DNA of 64,000 nt from assembly GCA_037693485.1 (NCBI GenBank), contig CM075347.1, forward strand, positions 148,774,501-148,838,500. The letters are read 5' to 3'. The notes under the pieces are model-generated. The model had not been told where the DNA came from, ran no database searches, and worked only from the letters and a program-made list of their open reading frames with translations. A program made the position numbers and the translations under genes. This DNA is from Kitagawia praeruptora. Taxonomy: Eukaryota; Streptophyta; Magnoliopsida; Apiales; Apiaceae. This document shows positions 11,716 to 22,099 of this stretch, piece by piece (the stretch's first letter is position 1; each line of letters starts with the position of its first letter).

Positions 11716-11970
11716 TCTTAATCTTTGAGAAATGAAGCAAGAAATGTGTTTGTTATTGATAAAGAAACAGAGTTTACAATGCTCATCATAATGAGCTCAG
11801 AGTTTGTTTACAGAATGAAGACTACATTTTGTATTTGCTAACTAACTGCAACTGAACAGAGTGTATATTTATAGACTAAAAGATGAGTTGCCAGCTACTA
11901 GCCAGCTCGCTCATGACAGCTGGACACAGTTGCCAGGTGGTGCCAACTCACACATACACTATACTCAACA
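11716..11970 (-). repeat. TRIM 5' LTR with TATA box
   Basis: 255-bp copy next to the primer-binding site (11,702-11,715). A minus-strand TATAAATA at 11,866-11,873 is the likely core promoter for the element's transcript. Confidence 0.88.
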
Positions 11971-11975
11971 GGAAG

Positions 11976-12256
11976 GGAGGTTGAGATGGTTCGGCCACGT
12001 CCGTAGGAGGTTGTCGGAAGCCCCGGTGAGGAGGGTCGAGAGACTTGCGATTGTTGGGGTGAGAAGGAGAGGCCGACCGAGGAGGACATGGGAAGAGCAA
12101 CTCAGGATGAATTTGAAGGCCCTAAACTTGAATGAGACCTTGACCGCCGATAGGAGTTCTTGGAGGCGTCAGATTAGAGTCGTTGATTCTCTTCTAGGGA
12201 GCGGTTCTGTTGTTGAGAGCCTCGGAGTTGGGTTTTCTCGGTTAGCGTTATCTTAG
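11976..12256 (+). pseudogene. LINE reverse transcriptase C-terminal fragment
   Basis: The frame contains LRWFGHVRRR, then RRRGRPRRTWEEQLR and DRSSWRRQIRV, the conserved tail downstream of the reverse transcriptase of plant RTE-type LINEs. The stop TAG is at 12,254-12,256. The frame continues upstream across the TRIM: codons at 10,022-10,060 (ELEVAPLSAKVRE) read directly into this segment when the TRIM is ignored. The polymerase and endonuclease domains are absent, so the fragment is not functional. The apparent start codon at 11,861 belongs to the TRIM LTR. Confidence 0.8.
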
Positions 12257-12561
12257 GAGTTTGGCTTTGCATTTTCATTTTGTCTTTTGTTTTCTGGTTC
12301 TTGCAGATGCAGGGAGCAGGATATGAGGTTATTTCAGGAGAGGTGTTCCCGCTCAGGTAAGACCCATGAGGCCATGGGCTCAGGTTTGGTTGATTACGTA
12401 AATCACACTGTTTTGTTGTGCACTAAGCTGGGGGTCTTCACGGAAACAGCCTCCCTACTATAAAAAGTAGGGGTATGGTCTGCGTACATCTTACCCTTCC
12501 CAGACCCTGCTTTGAGCGGGATATACTGGGTATGTTTGGTTTGGTTTTAGTGGGATACACT

Positions 12562-12730
12562 CTCTGTTCTAAAAATCGGTGATTAATCACGATTAATCCC
12601 TGTTACATGGGTTATCGAACTGATTAATAATCCAATTATTCGATTAATCATTCCGATTAATCCTCAACTACTCGATTAATCCCTGGACAGCCTCTACCGA
12701 TTAAGTCCGATTCCCGCTTTTTACAACACT
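12562..12730. mobile_element. Small TIR-like insertion with 9-bp TSD
   Basis: This 169-bp segment interrupts the copy-4 sequence. It is flanked by the exact 9-bp duplication GGATACACT (12,553-12,561; 12,731-12,739). The ends pair imperfectly: TGTTCTAAAAATCGG at the left, TGTTGTAAAAAGCGGG read inward from the right. The interior repeats GATTAATC strings and has no coding capacity. The 9-bp TSD suggests a Mutator-like MITE. Confidence 0.6.
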
Positions 12731-12880
12731 GGATACACTTCTTAACTCTCAAAAAAATTATAAAATGTTATTTGTTTCTTAACTCAAAATTGATCAATTT
12801 AATCAAATTAGACCCGAATTTGACACTTATTTATATATATAATCGAATGTTTGATAGTGTAAAATTATAAACGAAACAAA

Positions 12881-14262
12881 TCTATCTATTATATTATATA
12901 TATAATGCCATACCATTTTAATCCAACTTAAATTACTATTTTGACCCTCTATGGATTAAATTTTTTTCAAAAAATTGTTGCTCATGAGAATCGAACCTAG
13001 GTCTTTAGTTTCATTTGCACATCACCTTACCACTAGGCTAACACATCACACGTGTTATAAGTCATAAAATATGCTATGTATGTTGGGTGATGAATGAAGA
13101 ATCTTTGGTATTTTGATTTCTAAGATATTTTAATCATTTTTCTTCGTTTTACATTTACATATTTAAATTTTATTATGTTATAGTTTAGTATAAATGAGTG
13201 ATATATGGTATTTAACATGTACCATTTTAATCCAACTTAAATTACTATTTTGACCCTCTATGGATTAAATTTTTTTCAAAAAATTGTTGCTCATGAGAAT
13301 CGAACCTAGGTCTTTAGGTTCATTTGCACATCACCATACCACTAGGCTAACACATCACACGTGTTATAAGTCATAAAATATGCTATGTATGTTGGGTGAT
13401 GAATGAAGAATCTTTGGTATTTTGATTTCTAAAATATTTTAATCATTTTTCTTCGTTTTACATTTACATATTTATATTTTATTATGTTATAGTTTAGTAT
13501 AAATGAGTGATATATTGTATTTAGTGAAACTAGATATTTTAATTATTCGATTTAATAAAATAATTAATGACCCTCTATTATATATATAATGCCACAACAT
13601 GTACCATTTTAATCCAACTTAAATTACTATTTTGACCTCTGCATTCATTAATGCACATCAATTAAAATTCGTATTTAATATGTATATTCATTATTATACA
13701 TCATTTAATACTATCTACTTAATTATAACACTTTTGTTATGTTGCAATTAACTAACCACTCGAAGAAATTTGTGTGTCGCACGAGTAAAGAGCCTTACAA
13801 CTCATTATAAGTGATCTAACATTATTGAAAAAATAATATTGGAACATTAACTTCAGATTGCTAACAGCATATATATTTTTGCTATACAATTTACAGAATA
13901 AATTAATTTTGTGTACTGTAATTTAGTATTTTTACTTTATAGAAATGTGTCTAATACAATATTTTTTTTATGCTTTCTTGGCTCCGGTGCATTACTTGAC
14001 AATCTGTAATATCAAATACAACATATACATGATTTAAGCACTTTGGAAAAATAAAAAGCACATCTAAATGTTTTAATCAAAATGGGAGATCTTGAAAATG
14101 GGACAAAATTAATGTTGGTTAAAAAAAATGCGATAAACTGAAAAGAATTTTAGACATCACAATATCAATTGCTAATATTAATATCAAAACATAACGAGAA
14201 AAAAATAACAATTACAGTATAAAATAGAGCAATCCCGTGCCTTGCACGGGAATTGAAGCTAG
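12881..14262 (+). mobile_element. Non-autonomous Helitron-like element
   Basis: The 5' end is TCTATCTATTATATT preceded by A (12,880). The 3' end is CCCGTGC-CTT-GCACGGG (14,234-14,250), a perfect 7-bp stem, followed eight bases later by CTAG (14,259-14,262) and a host T. TC at the 5' end, hairpin plus CTRR at the 3' end, insertion between A and T and no target duplication is the Helitron pattern. The interior holds a 309-bp duplication and no Rep/helicase. A decayed hairpin-like string near 13,768-13,790 (GTGTGTCGCACGAG) could be an older inner terminus, so the pairing of this 5' and 3' end is not certain. Confidence 0.6.
12911..13525. repeat. 309-bp tandem duplication with tRNA-like boxes
   Basis: The block starting TACCATTTTAATCCAAC occurs at 12,911 and 13,220 with few differences; a third, partial start is at about 13,601. 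Each full copy contains, on the minus strand, a TAGCCTAGTGG A-box (about 13,030-13,040 and 13,339-13,349) and a GGTTCGATTCT B-box (about 12,986-12,997 and 13,295-13,306). This is a tRNA-like RNA polymerase III promoter of SINE type. Confidence 0.8.
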
Positions 14263-14302
14263 TTTGAATAAAACTCCAACAGGTAACACAAAATCAGTGG
14301 GA

Positions 14303-14570
14303 TGCTATATATATTAATATAGTGAGAGTAATAGAGTAAGAGAAGAAGTTAGATAGAAGAGAGAAGGGAGATCATTCTATATTATTCATATATTGGTGTG
14401 CTTACATCCTTAAGATCAATACCTATTTATAGGCTTTACATGACATAAGTTACAATAGTTTAGAATGCTAAAAGTCTAGAATTGAAAAGCCAAAAGACTA
14501 GGAGTGAAATGTCAAAAGTCTTGTACATGAAAGGCCTAAGGACATCCACATAATTTTATTATTTACAACA
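14303..14570 (-). repeat. Defective Copia 3' LTR
   Basis: 268 bp, plus-strand ends TGCTATATA and TTTACAACA (canonical TG..CA). TATAAATA on the minus strand at 14,424-14,431. Confidence 0.88.
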
Positions 14571-17259
14571 CTCCCCCTTGGATGTCCGTAATATGAGATA
14601 ATATCTCGTTAAAGCCTTACTGGAAAAACCCGGTGGGTAAAAAACCAAGTGAAGGAAACAAGAACATTATTCCATAATGCGCACGTGAAGCTGCCTCATT
14701 AAAAACCTTACCAGGAAAACCCTATAAGAAAAACCATGGTTAAGGAAAAAAGAGTGCAGCGCGCATAGTCTCCCCCTCATGATAATATTGCATTACATCT
14801 TTGAGTTGATGAGTTAAAAACTTCTCAAATGTACTTATTCGTAACGCCTTGACCAATGAATCTTTTGAGTTGTGTAGCCATCACATTATCAAGTTTGTAG
14901 AGCTTCGATCCATAATAAATCACACCTTGTTGTCTTTTATCGAATCTCCAATACGACCAATCTTCATAAGTTTTAGAATCACAATATCATTTCAATAAGT
15001 ACCTGCAATTGTTAATTTCATAGCATGCCAAAAAAATAATAATATCTCCACCATATAATAGTACATATTTAATATGAGATCAAAATTATAAGAATCAGAG
15101 TAAACCCTTAGCACCTCCAAAATCGGTTTAATCATTAGGTTAGTGGAGATCAAATTTTTCTTTATGTACCTTTCAGATTCTCATTCCTTCAAATCGGACA
15201 TGCTTTAAAGTCTTCTAGTAAATTAATTAATTATATTAGGACATGTACAATTAGCTAGATAAATTAGTATCTTACTTCAATATGATATGTTGGTACTTCA
15301 GGACCAATAATTTTCTTTTCAAGTCCTCAGTGGTGACTAATCTTCCTTCACGAAAGAAGTTATGTTTCTCCCACAAAATGTGTATTACTTTAGTTCTAAA
15401 TCTAAAGTAATAGATCAACTTCACAACTTAGAAAACAAACTAATAATCTCTATGTATTTTGTTTATGAGGTGAAACTTATTCGAATGTCAATTAGAAACA
15501 CATTCTAATTTCCATCCACTCTGGCCAAAGATTTTTATGAGTTATCACCTATAATTTTAGAATACATAAAACATCTCATTCCGGAATAATTTAATATTGG
15601 ACTTCTGGTCCATATCCATTTTGATTAGCTCTCGAGAATTTTATTCACTGCTTCCAGCAATTTATATCCTTCCAGGATTATGTCAAGTGGGTCTTGTAAA
15701 ATATTCACATACTCAATCTTATATTGCCAGACTTTACCCATCATATAATTATATCCACCACAAGATAATATTTCTTCGTAATCAATACAAGATCATTGAG
15801 CTTATCTTTCGTTTTCACACATATATCTACTCATATCCCACTGACATGACATTGTTAGGTAAACTGCAGTTCCAAAAATATTTCTCTACTTTTAAGAGAT
15901 AATATTTATACAGTGCCGCATTCACAACTTCAGGTGTGCGGACTTCAGGTCCAAATATTTTTTTTTCTCTTTGTAAGAGATTTTACCTCAATTTAATCAT
16001 TTTTCTTATATCTTTGGCCAATCTTTTCTAAATTCAAAAGAGATTATTTTCTGATCCTCGTTATTAACCATAACCTCAAGTATTAAAAATCATATTGTCG
16101 ACATCAATTTGAGTAATGGTTCCATTTATTCTAAACATGATTCAACGTATTAAGATCTCACAATTTTTCAGGTACCTTCATCATATTTTGCATGTCTAAA
16201 ATCTCTTCTGGAGATCATTCAAAAGTTACCACATTCGATTTAGCCATCATCAATCACTGCTCCATTTTACTTTTAAGGATATATATAATTTGTTATGGAA
16301 CCCTCTGGTCTATCATGCTTCAGGCGTTCTTTAGACACATTAGCTTCTTGAGGTTGTCCTTCTGGGACATATTTATTTGGAGCATGTGTAGCTGGTATAT
16401 GTACTATAGTCATTCTTTCATGTCAGCATATATATGTCTGGCAACAATTAAAAATGAACTTCTTGTTCATATTCTTTACTATGAGGATCAAGACGAGGCA
16501 ATGATAACCAAAATATTACCAGCTATTTAGCTTCTCCCCCTGATTTTGGGAAAACAAACACATTGGATCGAGTCATAAACATATACACATAGATGGCACC
16601 AAACTAATAACCACTAATTTATAATGTATATCCAATTTAACCATCAATTTTAGTGTTGTGGTGGAACAATTCGAGCTGACCAAAAATTTGTTCAATACGG
16701 GGAGAAATTATGATTAATTAGATAGCTAGATGTGAATCAAAATGAACCACAATATATTCAACAATTTTCAATGGACGATAAATTTCATTGAGCACTTGAG
16801 TAGTAGACTCACCAAATGCATATTCTTGATTTGATTAATCAGGCTCACAAACTTCAGGTTGTGAGTATATAACAACTAGACATGTAACCATATAGTTCAT
16901 GATCAATTTGCTTTATTAGCATATATTTTGAGAAGAATCTTCTAGTTCTTCGATAAACGTCCATAGAAATTTCAATTAATATTCACATCTTTTATAATTT
17001 TGGCATGGTTTAGTCATACCAATTATAAAGTTATCAGTAAACTTCTGATTTACTTTAATTCATATCTCAACGGTTTTTCTGTGTAATATGATATATCATA
17101 ACCGCATATTCAATTCTCTTTCACTTAGGATAGTATAATAACATCAATAATATTAGAATTGTTTTCCACTCAATACCATGAAATAATATACCTGCTCGTC
17201 TAGAGTATTTAATATAGAAAATGTAACGAGACATCCAATATATACAATACTCCCCCTTT
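14571..17259. other. Defective Copia interior without pol motifs
   Basis: AT-rich interior where integrase, reverse transcriptase and RNase H would lie in a complete element. I found no YVDD-, DNG- or ADSDYAG-type motif on the minus strand, and plus-strand ORFs (15,597-15,902; 16,192-16,530) look like nothing known. Either the pol region has diverged beyond recognition or this family has replaced it with non-coding sequence. Confidence 0.55.
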
Positions 17260-17560
17260 GGATGGCTCATGTTTTTGTTGTCTCAATATGAAAGCCATTA
17301 TGGTGTATATCTTTGAAACTCAAAAGGTTTCTTTTTGATCGGGTGGATGCTATACTTGCTCTTCCGGAGCCTTCAATAATATCTGATGCACCCGATATTG
17401 TATTTACATTAGCTTTAGCTAATATGAAATGCGAAAAATATTCTTTATTTTTCAAAATTGTATGTGTTGTTGCACTATCCGCCAAACAAAATAATTTCTC
17501 ATCTTTTGCATTTAGTGAGAGGCTTCTGGCCATATTTCTTCACAAAGGAAATATTAAATT
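17260..17560 (-). pseudogene. Copia aspartic protease region remnant
   Basis: The minus-strand frame at 17,533-17,267 contains CLADSATTHTI, matching the D-S/T-A/G catalytic loop region of Copia-type proteases. It is followed by NVNTISGASDIIEGSGRASI, a conserved block in the Tnt1/hopscotch-like group. In a working element the protease cuts the Gag-Pol polyprotein. The frame ends soon after, and no pre-integrase zinc region follows, so the polyprotein is truncated. Confidence 0.7.
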
Positions 17561-17634
17561 TTAGAAAATGTTTCAAGACATTTCATTCATAATAAAAGAG
17601 ATTACATAACATAAGCAAAGTTTCAACATATGGC

Positions 17635-18705
17635 TTAATTATTTCCATCAACAAATTTGGCCATCTCTTCATTCACGTCTTCAAAGAAATCACCAACTTC
17701 CATGTGAGTGAGACCCGAAGGATCAACTGGATCTGCACCACCAAGGTGTGCTTTAGGATGAACAATTCCCAAAGGATCATTTTGTTCAGCAAAATTAGTT
17801 TCAATATTTTTCAAAGAGGCTTGATATAGGTCAGCAAAATGCTTGGAGGTACGACATGTACGCCTCAATGACCTTTCATTCCACAACGACTACAAATACT
17901 TTCATCCCTTTTAATCATCGTACTTCCCTTGGGTCTCTCCTCATTTTTTATCCACTTCTGGTGGTGAGGCTTCCTTTTAAAGTTGGTGAAATTTTGATGA
18001 TTATGACATCGACCATGCCCAAAAATATGACCACGGGCACGTCCACGTCTTCGTCCATATCCACGACCACGCCCACGTCCAAATGGCTTATTATCTCCAT
18101 ATTCATTATTAATCACCGCATTCACTTCAGGGAATGGTGTTGAGCCAATTGGACGGGCTTGATGATTTTTCATCAAAAGTTCATTATTTTGCTCAGCAAG
18201 GTACAGAAATTAGCTCGGAATATTTTGTGAATCCACGTTCACGATATTGCTGTTGCAAGAGCATATTATTGGCATGGAAAGTGGAATATGTTTTTTCCAA
18301 CATTTCTTTATCACCCACATAATTTCAATTGAGATGTAATTTTAAACATGGCTGAGTTATACTCGCTCACACTTTTATAATTTTACAATCGCAAGTGTAG
18401 CCAATCATAGCGAGCTTTTGGGAGTATCACCGTTTTTTTTTATGGTCATATCTTTCTTTGAGATCCTTCCAAAGAATTGATGGATCTTTAATAGTTAAAT
18501 ACTCCGTTTTCAATCCTTCATCAAGGTGATGGAGGAGAAATATCATAGCCTTTGCTTTATCTTACTCGGAGGTTTTATTTTCCTCTTTTATGGTGTCACC
18601 AAGACCCATAGCACTAAGATGGATTTCAGCATCAAGAATCCATGTCAAATAATTTTTGCCGGTGACATCAAGTGCATTGAACTCGAGTTTTGTAAGATTC
18701 GACAT
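17635..18705 (-). pseudogene. Copia gag remnant
   Basis: From the ATG at 18,703-18,705 the frame reads MSNLTKLEFNALDVTGKNYL then LTWILDAEIHLSAMGLG, the start of plant Copia capsid proteins of the UBN2 type. A premature stop follows about 50 codons in, and further frame changes occur downstream. Later blocks are still recognisable: LHHLDEGLKTEYLTIKDPS, LLMKNHQARPIGSTPFPEVN (17,865-18,176), a zinc-knuckle start CSRCGMKGH (about 17,865-17,890) and a C-terminal DLYQASLKNIETNFAEQNDP. Capsid coats the RNA; this copy cannot make a full-length product. Confidence 0.75.
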
Positions 18706-19909
18706 TATCACTAAAATATAATTCCAAACAGTGTCAATTTATGAAATAAGCATAATGCAACAAATATTACCAAAAACATAATATTGACATGAGCACATAT
18801 AAGTTGATAACATTAATCCATCAAGAAAAGCATGCATAATTAACAATTAGGCATATTAATATTAGTAATTTTCACTGAGCGCACATATGAAATTAATCCA
18901 TTTCGCTATAAGCTTAGCTTTAATACGTTGTCTACTTTTAATTAGATAGACAAACACTATGATCTCAGATCTGACCAATCTCAAAGAATAGTAATTTGCT
19001 CTGTAAAGATGAACTCAAATGAAAAAGTATAAAACACAGAACTCGTAGAGGATTCCGAGACCTTTCTAGAATGATAAGACTCGTTAAAAACGGAGAAGTT
19101 TTTAACAACAAATTTTGATCAGCCCCTGATCAGAAGTTTTGATCAGCCCCTGATCAGTTTAGTAATATGGTATTTTGGAATGTTTAACAACATAATATCA
19201 ACCGGAATATGAACTACAATCAAAGATAATGAAAATACCTTTCCAGAATGATATTACTCACAATTTTCAGATAATTATTCGATTTACTACGATTTTTCAA
19301 AGATAGATATCACAATTTCGAAATTAAACTGGCATGTAACAAAAATTGCAGAAAACTCATACTTGCAAGCAGAATTTCAGAAAACTTAAAGAACGGAAAT
19401 CGAAGATAATCAAATTATCTTTCCAAAGAGGCAAATATCATAATATTCCGACAAACAACGAATCAGATACGAATTTAATAAGAAATAAGTTTTGCAATCA
19501 ATATTCATAGTGTATCGTAGTGATATGGTAGATCGAATTCAATCTACCGTAAATATAGATTGATTATAAAGACACAGAAAACACAGTAGGTTGAATTCAA
19601 TCTTATGTGTCTTTAGTCTGCATATTATAAATTAATGCTAATAAGATTATACGTACTAAAAGTTTTGAATCAACTAGTGATATTAAAGTCCACTTACATA
19701 TAACAAATCAGATGCACATAATTATAAAGATAAGAAAGAAAACATACAAGACAAATATCATGATATTATAGAAAGGTATATGGATGAACCTTCTTTTATG
19801 TGATCTTTGATTTTCCAAACAGTGGGTGCACCTCCTTTTCTTCCGATATTGCTCTTCTCACAAATTAGTTGTAATTCTTCTCAGTTAGAGCGTCGTCGTG
19901 CTGATAACG
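18706..19909 (-). other. Defective Copia leader and primer-binding region
   Basis: About 1.2 kb between the 5' LTR and gag, AT-rich and non-coding. It contains a short doubled string (TTTTGATCAGCCCCTGATCAG, twice near 19,112-19,160). Next to the LTR the minus strand reads CGTTATCAGCACG (19,897-19,909). This is not the usual initiator-Met 3'-end complement TGGTATCAGAGC, so the primer may be another tRNA or an internal tRNA fragment. Confidence 0.5.
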
Positions 19910-20176
19910 TGCTATATATATAATATAGTGAGAGTAATAGAGTAAGAGAAGAAGTTAGATAGAAGAGAGAAGGGAGATCATTCTATATTATTCATATATT
20001 TGTGTGCTTACATCCTTAAGATCAATGCCTATTTATAGGCTTTACATGACATAAGTTACAATAGTTTAGAATGCTAAAAGTCTAGAATTGAAAAGCCAAA
20101 AGACTAGGAGTGAAATGTCAAAAGTCTTGTACATGAAAGGCCTAAGGACATCCACATAATTTTATTATTTACAACA
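19910..20176 (-). repeat. Defective Copia 5' LTR with TATA box
   Basis: 267 bp. The minus-strand TATAAATA at 20,030-20,037 is the likely promoter element. It differs from the 3' LTR by a lost TTA-repeat unit near the left end and two substitutions seen by eye. Confidence 0.88.
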
Positions 20177-20307
20177 TGGGAAACAAATCATTTTATAAAC
20201 AATCGTTCGAATATTATTAAGTCGAGCAAGTCTAGAGCACTAAAAACAAGATCGCTCTTTGGAGTCCAGATAGGCAATGCATATCAATGTCAGAGAGGAA
20301 GTTAGTA

Positions 20308-20560
20308 CTCCCTCAGTCCCATGTAAATGTTTACGTTTCAAAATGATGTTTTTGGCACGCATTTTTAGATGCATTTTAAGGATAGTTCCATAACATATTT
20401 TTAAAATTTTCTTTTTTTGTATAAAAATTTAAATATTATATTTTTATACAAAAAAAGAAAATTTTAAAAATAAGTTATGGAACTATCCTTAAAATACACC
20501 TTAAAATGCGTGCCAGAAAATATAAAAAGAAATGTAAAGAATTGGTTGGGACGGAGGGAG
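20308..20560. mobile_element. Stowaway-type MITE, near-perfect hairpin
   Basis: The ends are CTCCCTCAGTCCC and GGGACGGAGGGAG, flanked by TA (20,306-20,307; 20,561-20,562). The interior is one long inverted repeat centred near 20,430: the arm with GGCACGCATTTTTAGATGC returns as AAAATGCGTGCC. Transcribed RNA could fold into a hairpin of about 80 bp per arm. No coding capacity. Confidence 0.9.
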
Positions 20561-20638
20561 TAGTATATTTTGTACTAGTAAGTAGTAATAGATCAACATT
20601 TATATTCCATTTAATTGAAATAATGATAAAAACTTATG

Positions 20639-20785
20639 ACTCCCACGGGTGTCTCAGATGGTCGGGCAATAGCGTTTAAGGTTTGATGTCTTGAGATCAC
20701 GAGCTCGATTTCCTGAGTGTGCTGGTATGTCTTTTGGATTAGTCGAGCTGCACGCAAGTTGACCCGAACACCGAATTATCAACAA
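20639..20785 (+). mobile_element. tRNA-derived SINE, Au-like
   Basis: Flanked by the exact 17-bp duplication AATGATAAAAACTTATG (20,622-20,638; 20,786-20,802). The head carries an A-box-like TGTCTCAGATGG and a B-box-like GAGCTCGATTTCC. The 3' part GTCGAGCTGCACGCAAGTTG resembles the 3' region of plant Au-type SINEs. The length of 147 bp fits a SINE. It has no protein and depends on LINE machinery. Confidence 0.85.
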
Positions 20786-21032
20786 AATGATAAAAACTTA
20801 TGGTCCCAAAATATCTTCGCAATTTCTAATTTCTTGGCATTTCATTAAATTCTTTTTAAGTTCTTAGATTGTTTTAAAATGTTAGTAATTATCAAGATCA
20901 TATATTTGAGCTTAAATTTATTTATCTTGTATTTCAATCTATCCATCTAAAATTCGACTTGGTAGTTAGATGTTCTACATATGAAACTGATATATGAATG
21001 AAGAGAACATTTGAAATTGATATCGAAACTTA

Positions 21033-21526
21033 GAGGGGTGTATTCAATTGGGATTTTGAAGGATTTTGAGGGATTTTAGAAATCTAGGAGTATTCAATTT
21101 GGATTTTTTAAAATCCATTAAAATCTTGAGGTATTCAATTTGGATTTCAAAATGTCATTTGAAATCTGAGGGTATTCGATTAGGATTTCAAAAAGTCTTT
21201 TAAAATCTGGGTGTATTCAATCTGGATTTAAAACAATCCATTTAAATCTGATGGTATTCAAAAATCCATGGATTTTTTAGATTTATTAAAATTCATGGAT
21301 TTTGGTGGATTTGCTAGTTGTTTTTGTAAGTTTTGAAATCTTGCAAAAATCAATGAGATTTTGATGGATTTCTAAAAAAACTTTTCAAATCTCAAAGACT
21401 CTGCATCAAATTTACAAATTCTTTGTAGAATCTTTGTAGATTTTAAACAATCCGTAGATTTTAGAAATTCTTTAAAATCCATGGATTATCGAAAATCATT
21501 CAAAATCCCAGTTGAATACACCCCCC
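21033..21526. mobile_element. Tourist-like MITE (PIF/Harbinger)
   Basis: Inverted repeats GAGGGGTGTATTCAATTGGG and (from the right) GGGGGGTGTATTCAACTGGG are flanked by TTA at 21,030-21,032 and 21,527-21,529, as in PIF/Harbinger elements. The 494-bp interior repeats GGTATTCAATTTGGATTT-like units about every 45-50 bp in its left part. An alternative reading with a 7-bp CTTAGAG duplication is possible because the flanks are similar. Confidence 0.75.
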
Positions 21527-21529
21527 TTA

Positions 21530-22099
21530 GAGTGAATTGATAAAGGAAGATAAATTGTGAACGGATTAAGGGGCACAATTGGGAAAAATGAATAAAATGA
21601 GTCGGCTTAAATGTACTCGTGAAATAGAATGAGTTGAGTTCGGGCAAAAAATTAGATTAATTTAAATGTAATATTACACTAACAGGCTCGCCCGACTCAT
21701 TTAAATAGGTTCATTTAGTTAAGCGAGACAGCTCGCCTCGTGAAATTAAACGAGTCGAATTCGGGCAAAAGATTAAGCTCGTTTAGTTAAATGAGTCGGC
21801 TCGACTCGTGAAAAAGAGCTCTGCTCAAATTAATGTCTGTCTCGAACTCACCCAACTCGATTCGAATTACAAACCCTATTCTCCAATAAATATATTGGCC
21901 AATTCTAAAGTAAATTTGGCAAGCATACATTCAATTTCAACCTATTCAAGATTTAATATTTTTGTGTACACTTCCCTTCTTTTGTAAATGTGCACAAAGC
22001 ATGATTTTATATTTTCGTTTCACTCTACACACAAATTAGAGAAAAAAAAAAAGAGTACGTTTGAGTTAACATATTGTATACTCCCTAGTAATTAACGAA
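21530..22099. other. Gene-free spacer
   Basis: No gene. About 21,600-21,860 repeats GAGTCGGCTCGACTCGTG-like strings (ACTCG/CGAGT rich), a low-order degenerate repeat. The rest is AT-rich. The last ~200 bp faintly resemble the ~980-bp unit of the 5.7-12.8 kb array. Confidence 0.5.

Larger units (their letters stand above)
10061..11970 (-). mobile_element. TRIM (small non-autonomous LTR retrotransposon)
   Basis: Two 255-bp LTRs (10,061-10,315 and 11,716-11,970) flank a ~1.4-kb interior, bounded by the 5-bp TSD GGAAG (10,056-10,060; 11,971-11,975). On the minus strand the LTR starts TGTTGAGTATAG and ends GATTAAGA, a non-canonical TG..GA end. A primer-binding site (TGGATCAGAGCGGG, close to the initiator-Met tRNA complement but one base short) abuts the 5' LTR. 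A polypurine tract (GTGGGGGGA) abuts the 3' LTR. No gag or pol is visible; proteins would have to come from a Copia element in trans. The LTRs differ at two positions by eye, so insertion is recent. Confidence 0.9.
10003..12548 (+). mobile_element. 5'-truncated RTE-type LINE, split by a TRIM
   Basis: The element is cut at its 5' end and flanked by AGTGGGA at 9996-10,002 and 12,549-12,555. The coding remnant (10,013-10,060 joined to 11,976-12,256) is followed by a ~290-bp 3' tail. That tail has the arrangement usual at the end of plant RTE LINEs, with GGGGGTCTTCACGGAAACAG, GTAGGGGTATGGTCTGCG and a final TTTGGTTTGGTTTT repeat instead of poly-A. The TRIM at 10,061-11,970 interrupts it. Without the TRIM and one TSD copy, about 630 bp remain. 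Confidence 0.8.
9035..12795. repeat. Tandem ~980-bp unit, copy 4, split and 3'-truncated
   Basis: The left part runs from 9035 to about 10,002. The same sequence resumes at about 12,731 (ACTTCTTAACTCTC and onward) and stops near 12,790, before the hairpin, so the last copy lacks its terminus. The gap holds an RTE-type LINE (itself carrying a TRIM) and a 169-bp TIR element. The copy carries the usual tRNA-derived module. Confidence 0.8.
14303..20176 (-). mobile_element. Defective Copia LTR retrotransposon
   Basis: The LTRs lie at 14,303-14,570 and 19,910-20,176, bounded by the TSD TGGGA (14,298-14,302; 20,177-20,181). A polypurine tract (CAAGGGGGAG on the minus strand) abuts the left LTR, so transcription runs right to left. 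The interior encodes a broken gag and a protease remnant of Copia type. I see no integrase, reverse transcriptase or RNase H in the remaining ~2.7 kb. The LTRs differ by only one indel and about two substitutions, so this copy moved recently despite lacking its own enzymes. Confidence 0.88.

Noticed and set aside
11489..11728. 79-codon basic ORF in the TRIM as an encoded RNA-binding peptide
   Set aside because: Its arginine run comes from CGACGA repeats and the frame runs into the LTR; a single case without comparison gives no support.
15597..16530. Plus-strand ORFs of 101 and 112 codons as genes
   Set aside because: They lie inside the defective Copia element, on the strand opposite to its coding direction, and have no recognisable domain.
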